Shown: piece by piece, positions 61,149-64,000 of the stretch
Layout: every line of letters starts with the position of its first letter
How positions within the stretch are numbered: position 1 is the first letter of the stretch
DNA from: Candidatus Brocadia sp.
Lineage (GTDB): Bacteria; Planctomycetota; Brocadiia; Brocadiales; Brocadiaceae
Assembly (NCBI GenBank): GCA_011525665.1
Contig: WYAU01000088.1
Location: forward strand, 1-64,000
Reading direction: 5' to 3'
Length of the DNA stretch: 64,000 nt
Position numbers and translations under genes: made by a program
The notes under the pieces: model-generated
The model's database searches: none
What the model saw: the letters and a program-made list of their open reading frames with translations, nothing else
Told to the model about the DNA's origin: nothing

Positions 61149-63374
61149 TTATTTTACCCGCTCCAGTTTTGCATATGCCAGCATGAGATGTTTTACCCCT
61201 CCAACAGTAAAATGAACCTTGACGCTTGCCTTTTCATTGCTGCCAGAGACCTCCAGTATCCTCCCAATGCCAAAAAGGGGGTGCCTGACTACTTCTCCGT
61301 TTAAAAACGCAGAGGAATTTCCTCCCGGAGAGACGCTTGTAACGTCAGGGGTGTCCGGGACAAAGTCATATGAGTATGATGTTTCCTGATGTGGCTGGTA
61401 ACTCTTTCCGGAGGAATACGGGTTTTTGGTGTAATGTGTGTTATAGGGGTAATTTTGGTTTGTTCTGTCAATTTTTACTAAAATTTCATCCGGTATCTCA
61501 TCCAAAAACCGGGAAGGCCTGCATACGTTCATCTGCCCGTACCGCATCCTGCGTTTGGCATGGGTAAGAAAGAGTTCCTTCATCGCCCGTGTAATGCCCA
61601 CGTAACAAAGCCTTCTTTCCTCTTCAATTTCCTCATCGACGTCGTCGGATTCGGAATGGGGCAATAACCCCTCCTCCATACCGGTAAGAAAGACAACGGG
61701 AAATTCCAGCCCCTTGGCCGTGTGGAGTGTCATGAGTGTGACCGCTTCAGCAGTGTCTTCCAGTTCATCCGCATCGGAAACGAGCGCCACTTCCTCTAAA
61801 AATCCCTGCAAGGTGCTTTCTTCATAGTGTATGTCGTATTCATGAGCGGCATTGGCCAGTTCTTCCACGTTGGCAATCCGGTCTTGTGATTCCTTTTCCC
61901 CCGACTCACGGAGGAATGAGAAATAATTTGTCTTCTCTATTACCCGTTTAATAATGTTTTCTACGGGTGATCTGGGCAGTTGCTGCAGCGCTGAGATGAG
62001 TTCGGAAAACCTCGTTATTGACAGGGCCGATTTGCGCGTAATCTCGGGTATTGAGTCGACCTGCTGCAGGGCATGAAAAAGATCGGTGCCGTGTGCTGCA
62101 GCCCATTCTTTCAGCCTTTTCACGGTGGTATTTCCAATGCCGCGTATGGGCGTATTGATGGTTCTTTCCAGGGCAACCTCGTCGTGCGGATTGATGCACA
62201 ATCTGAGATAGGAGAGGACGTCTTTTATTTCCTTTCTTTGATAAAATTCAACACCCCCGATGATCGTATAAGGGATTCCGGAGTTTTTTAAAGAGATTTC
62301 AAGTACACGGGATTGGGCATTGGTGCGGTAAAATAGTGCAATGTCGGAATATTTAATGCCCCTTTCTTTCAACCCTTTTATTAAAAGGGCGATTTCATCC
62401 GCTTCTCCGTGCTCGTCTTCACAGAAAATAACCCTGATCTTTTCTCCCAAGGTATTTTCCGTCCACAGGTCCTTCCGTCTTCGGTATTTGTTCTGCTGAA
62501 TTATGCTGGAAGCTGCATGGAGGATATGTTTTGTAGAGCGGTAATTCTGCTCCAGCAGCACAACCCTGGCATCAGGATAGTCCTTCTCAAAATCCATAAT
62601 GTTCCGGATATCTGCCCCGCGCCACCCATAGATGGACTGATCGGGATCCCCCGTTACGCAGATATTCCGGTATCTGCTTGCCAGGAGCCGTGTAATGGTG
62701 TACTGGGAGTAATTGGTGTCCTGATATTCGTCGATGAGGATAAACCTGAATTTGTCCTGATACATCTCTAAAATATCATGATGGTTTTTAAACAGTTCTA
62801 TGGTTTTTATCAGGAGGTCGTCAAAATCCAGGGCATTGTTGGCTTTTAGAAGGGCCTGGTATTTTTTATAAATCCGGGCAACGTTCTGATTGAAATAGCC
62901 CGAAGTAGTTGCGGCAAAGGTCTCCGGGTCAAGGAGCCTGTTTTTGGCATTGCTGAGGGCGCTTACAATGTTGCGGGGTTTCCACTGCGTGGTATCCATC
63001 TGAAGGTCGGCCATAATGGACTTAACGCGGTTCAACTGGTCAGTTGTGTCGTAAATACTGAAATCCCTTGAATATCCCAGCCGGTCGATGGAACTCCTCA
63101 GTATCCTCGAGCACATTTTATGAAATGTGGATACCCAGAGCCCTTTGTGTGACGAAAACTGTTTTACCCGCTCACACATCTCATCGGCGGCCTTGTTGGT
63201 AAAGGTAATAGCCAGGATGCTGTAGGGCCTTACGCCCTGCGACATCAGATAGCCGATACGGCGTGTAATTACCCGGGTTTTCCCGCTGCCAGCCCCTGCC
63301 ACGACCAAAAGAGGTCCTTCAATGTGGGTAATAGCCTCACGTTGTTTGTCGGTTACGTCTTCTAAGAGCAGCAT
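61149..63374 (-). CDS. UvrD/PcrA-type DNA helicase
   Basis: A 741-residue superfamily 1 helicase for repair and fork clearance. Motifs: Walker A VAGAGSGKTRV near residue 29, AITFTNKAADEM, LIDEYQDTNYSQ, VTGDPDQSIYGWRGAD, LEQNYRST, LMTLHTAKGLEFPVVFLTGMEEG and CYVGITRAMKELFLTHA. The C-terminal GEVVRHPLFGIGRILEV tail is the PcrA/UvrD beta-strand module. Length and order fit PcrA. Monocistronic, convergent with miaB. Confidence 0.95.
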   Translation of the reverse strand: MLLLEDVTDKQREAITHIEGPLLVVAGAGSGKTRVITRRIGYLMSQGVRPYSILAITFTNKAADEMCERVKQFSSHKGLWVSTFHKMCSRILRSSIDRLGYSRDFSIYDTTDQLNRVKSIMADLQMDTTQWKPRNIVSALSNAKNRLLDPETFAATTSGYFNQNVARIYKKYQALLKANNALDFDDLLIKTIELFKNHHDILEMYQDKFRFILIDEYQDTNYSQYTITRLLASRYRNICVTGDPDQSIYGWRGADIRNIMDFEKDYPDARVVLLEQNYRSTKHILHAASSIIQQNKYRRRKDLWTENTLGEKIRVIFCEDEHGEADEIALLIKGLKERGIKYSDIALFYRTNAQSRVLEISLKNSGIPYTIIGGVEFYQRKEIKDVLSYLRLCINPHDEVALERTINTPIRGIGNTTVKRLKEWAAAHGTDLFHALQQVDSIPEITRKSALSITRFSELISALQQLPRSPVENIIKRVIEKTNYFSFLRESGEKESQDRIANVEELANAAHEYDIHYEESTLQGFLEEVALVSDADELEDTAEAVTLMTLHTAKGLEFPVVFLTGMEEGLLPHSESDDVDEEIEEERRLCYVGITRAMKELFLTHAKRRMRYGQMNVCRPSRFLDEIPDEILVKIDRTNQNYPYNTHYTKNPYSSGKSYQPHQETSYSYDFVPDTPDVTSVSPGGNSSAFLNGEVVRHPLFGIGRILEVSGSNEKASVKVHFTVGGVKHLMLAYAKLERVK

Positions 63375-63573
63375 ATATTATTAAAGGTTCAAAGTTCTGA
63401 AAATTTAAAGTTTAAAATTTTTCATCGTTTCACTTTTCAGGATAACGGTGGAGAAACGTATTCCTGTTTGTAACGTGTGTAGTGTTAGGAGTTAACCCCA
63501 TGACGCCACAAAATCTGTGGAATTTAATCCAAAAAATCTGTGCAATCTGAGAAATCTGGGGTTCCAAACGTTT

Positions 63574-64000
63574 TTATTTTTTTGCAATCAGACTCGCAAC
63601 GGCCTTTTTGTTGTTTAAAATAAGTTCCCGGTAATAAATAATTTTCAGGTCTTTGAAAAGGTCTAAGAGTTCATTCGGTTTCAGTAAGTAATCCTTATTT
63701 TTCGGACCCTCGAACCCCCGCTCCCAGTTTTCTATAGTGTAGGTCTCATAGATAATCATGCCGCCCGGCTTCAGCGCCTCTTTCATCCGAGGGATAAGAT
63801 CGCGCTGCAGATAATAAAAGCATGCTATCACATCGTAGGTGTCTTTGGGCAATTGGTAGGTTTCCAGGTCAGCAACAAAGGCATGGATCGTTACATTATG
63901 CTCCTTTGCCAGCGCCACGGCTTTTCTGACGGCTATTTCAGAAATATCGCAGCCATCCACCTCATATCCGTTTTTCGCAAGGAACACGGCGTTACGCCCC
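63574..64000 (-). CDS. SAM-dependent methyltransferase (TehB-like), partial
   Basis: The 5' end lies beyond the window. The last about 142 residues are visible, in frame to base 64000, beginning GRNAVFLAKNGYEVDGCDIS, the end of AdoMet motif I, then ACFYYLQRDLIPRMKEALKPGGMIIYETYT. This is the TehB/Methyltransf_25-type fold. An ATG at 63987 is internal and not the start. Substrate unknown. Confidence 0.85.
   Translation of the reverse strand, partial: GRNAVFLAKNGYEVDGCDISEIAVRKAVALAKEHNVTIHAFVADLETYQLPKDTYDVIACFYYLQRDLIPRMKEALKPGGMIIYETYTIENWERGFEGPKNKDYLLKPNELLDLFKDLKIIYYRELILNNKKAVASLIAKK

Overview
The window reads like a chromosome segment of an anammox-type planctomycete (Brocadiales, Brocadia/Kuenenia/Jettenia-like). 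This is inferred from the mix of genes: a eukaryote-type UDP-sugar pyrophosphorylase, a TMTC-like membrane TPR protein, a single-haem sensor kinase, aprA-aprB-sat, anmK, many toxin-antitoxin pairs and frequent hairpin-type intergenic repeats. No hydrazine or nitrogen-cycle gene is present, so the assignment is provisional. I saw no tRNA, rRNA, CRISPR array, complete insertion sequence or origin.

Bases 1-11,900, almost all on the minus strand, form an AT-rich defence island. In order along the sequence it holds a small ORF, a truncated DNA methyltransferase, a DUF6155-like protein, a PmeII-like restriction-modification pair, an AT-rich HEPN protein, a RelE/ParE toxin with its antitoxin, a PIN protein with an unknown 223-residue partner, an MT-A70 methyltransferase with a BglII/BstYI-type endonuclease, and a large SWIM-SNF2 helicase. 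Two decayed copies of the helicase 3' end (5296-5502 and 7521-7570) and one decayed antitoxin fragment (6152-6199) lie between these cassettes. This suggests the island grew by duplication and insertion next to the helicase. The apparent endonuclease-methyltransferase fusion is better read as two genes joined by a frameshift in a run of seven A.

Bases 11,960-25,300 (plus strand) are housekeeping genes with toxin-antitoxin pairs between them: nadC; a PIN/UPF0175 pair with what looks like a leaderless promoter; a proteostasis cluster (ftsH, a PAS/degenerate-GGDEF protein, lon, a universal stress protein); hicB-hicA; archease and rtcB for RNA repair; vapBC; a HEPN/MNT pair; and pcm.

Bases 25,400-33,900 carry a GH15 glucoamylase-like enzyme fused to a C-terminal ferredoxin domain, a decayed restriction operon in which only the AAA/DUF4143 ATPase is intact, and a phosphorelay (haem-binding hybrid kinase plus two response regulators). 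Bases 33,960-39,670 (minus strand) hold an AsmA-like protein, an ADP-forming acyl-CoA synthetase and a Pta-N-terminal-like DRTGG protein.

Bases 40,900-64,000 contain a UDP-sugar pyrophosphorylase, a broken pgi, a TMTC-like protein, an orphan VapC, an APC permease with a hairpin repeat inside its reading frame, a TPR lipoprotein followed by anmK, a large S41 protease, the operon aprA-aprB-sat, two membrane glycosyltransferases, miaB, a UvrD/PcrA helicase and a partial SAM methyltransferase cut by the window edge.
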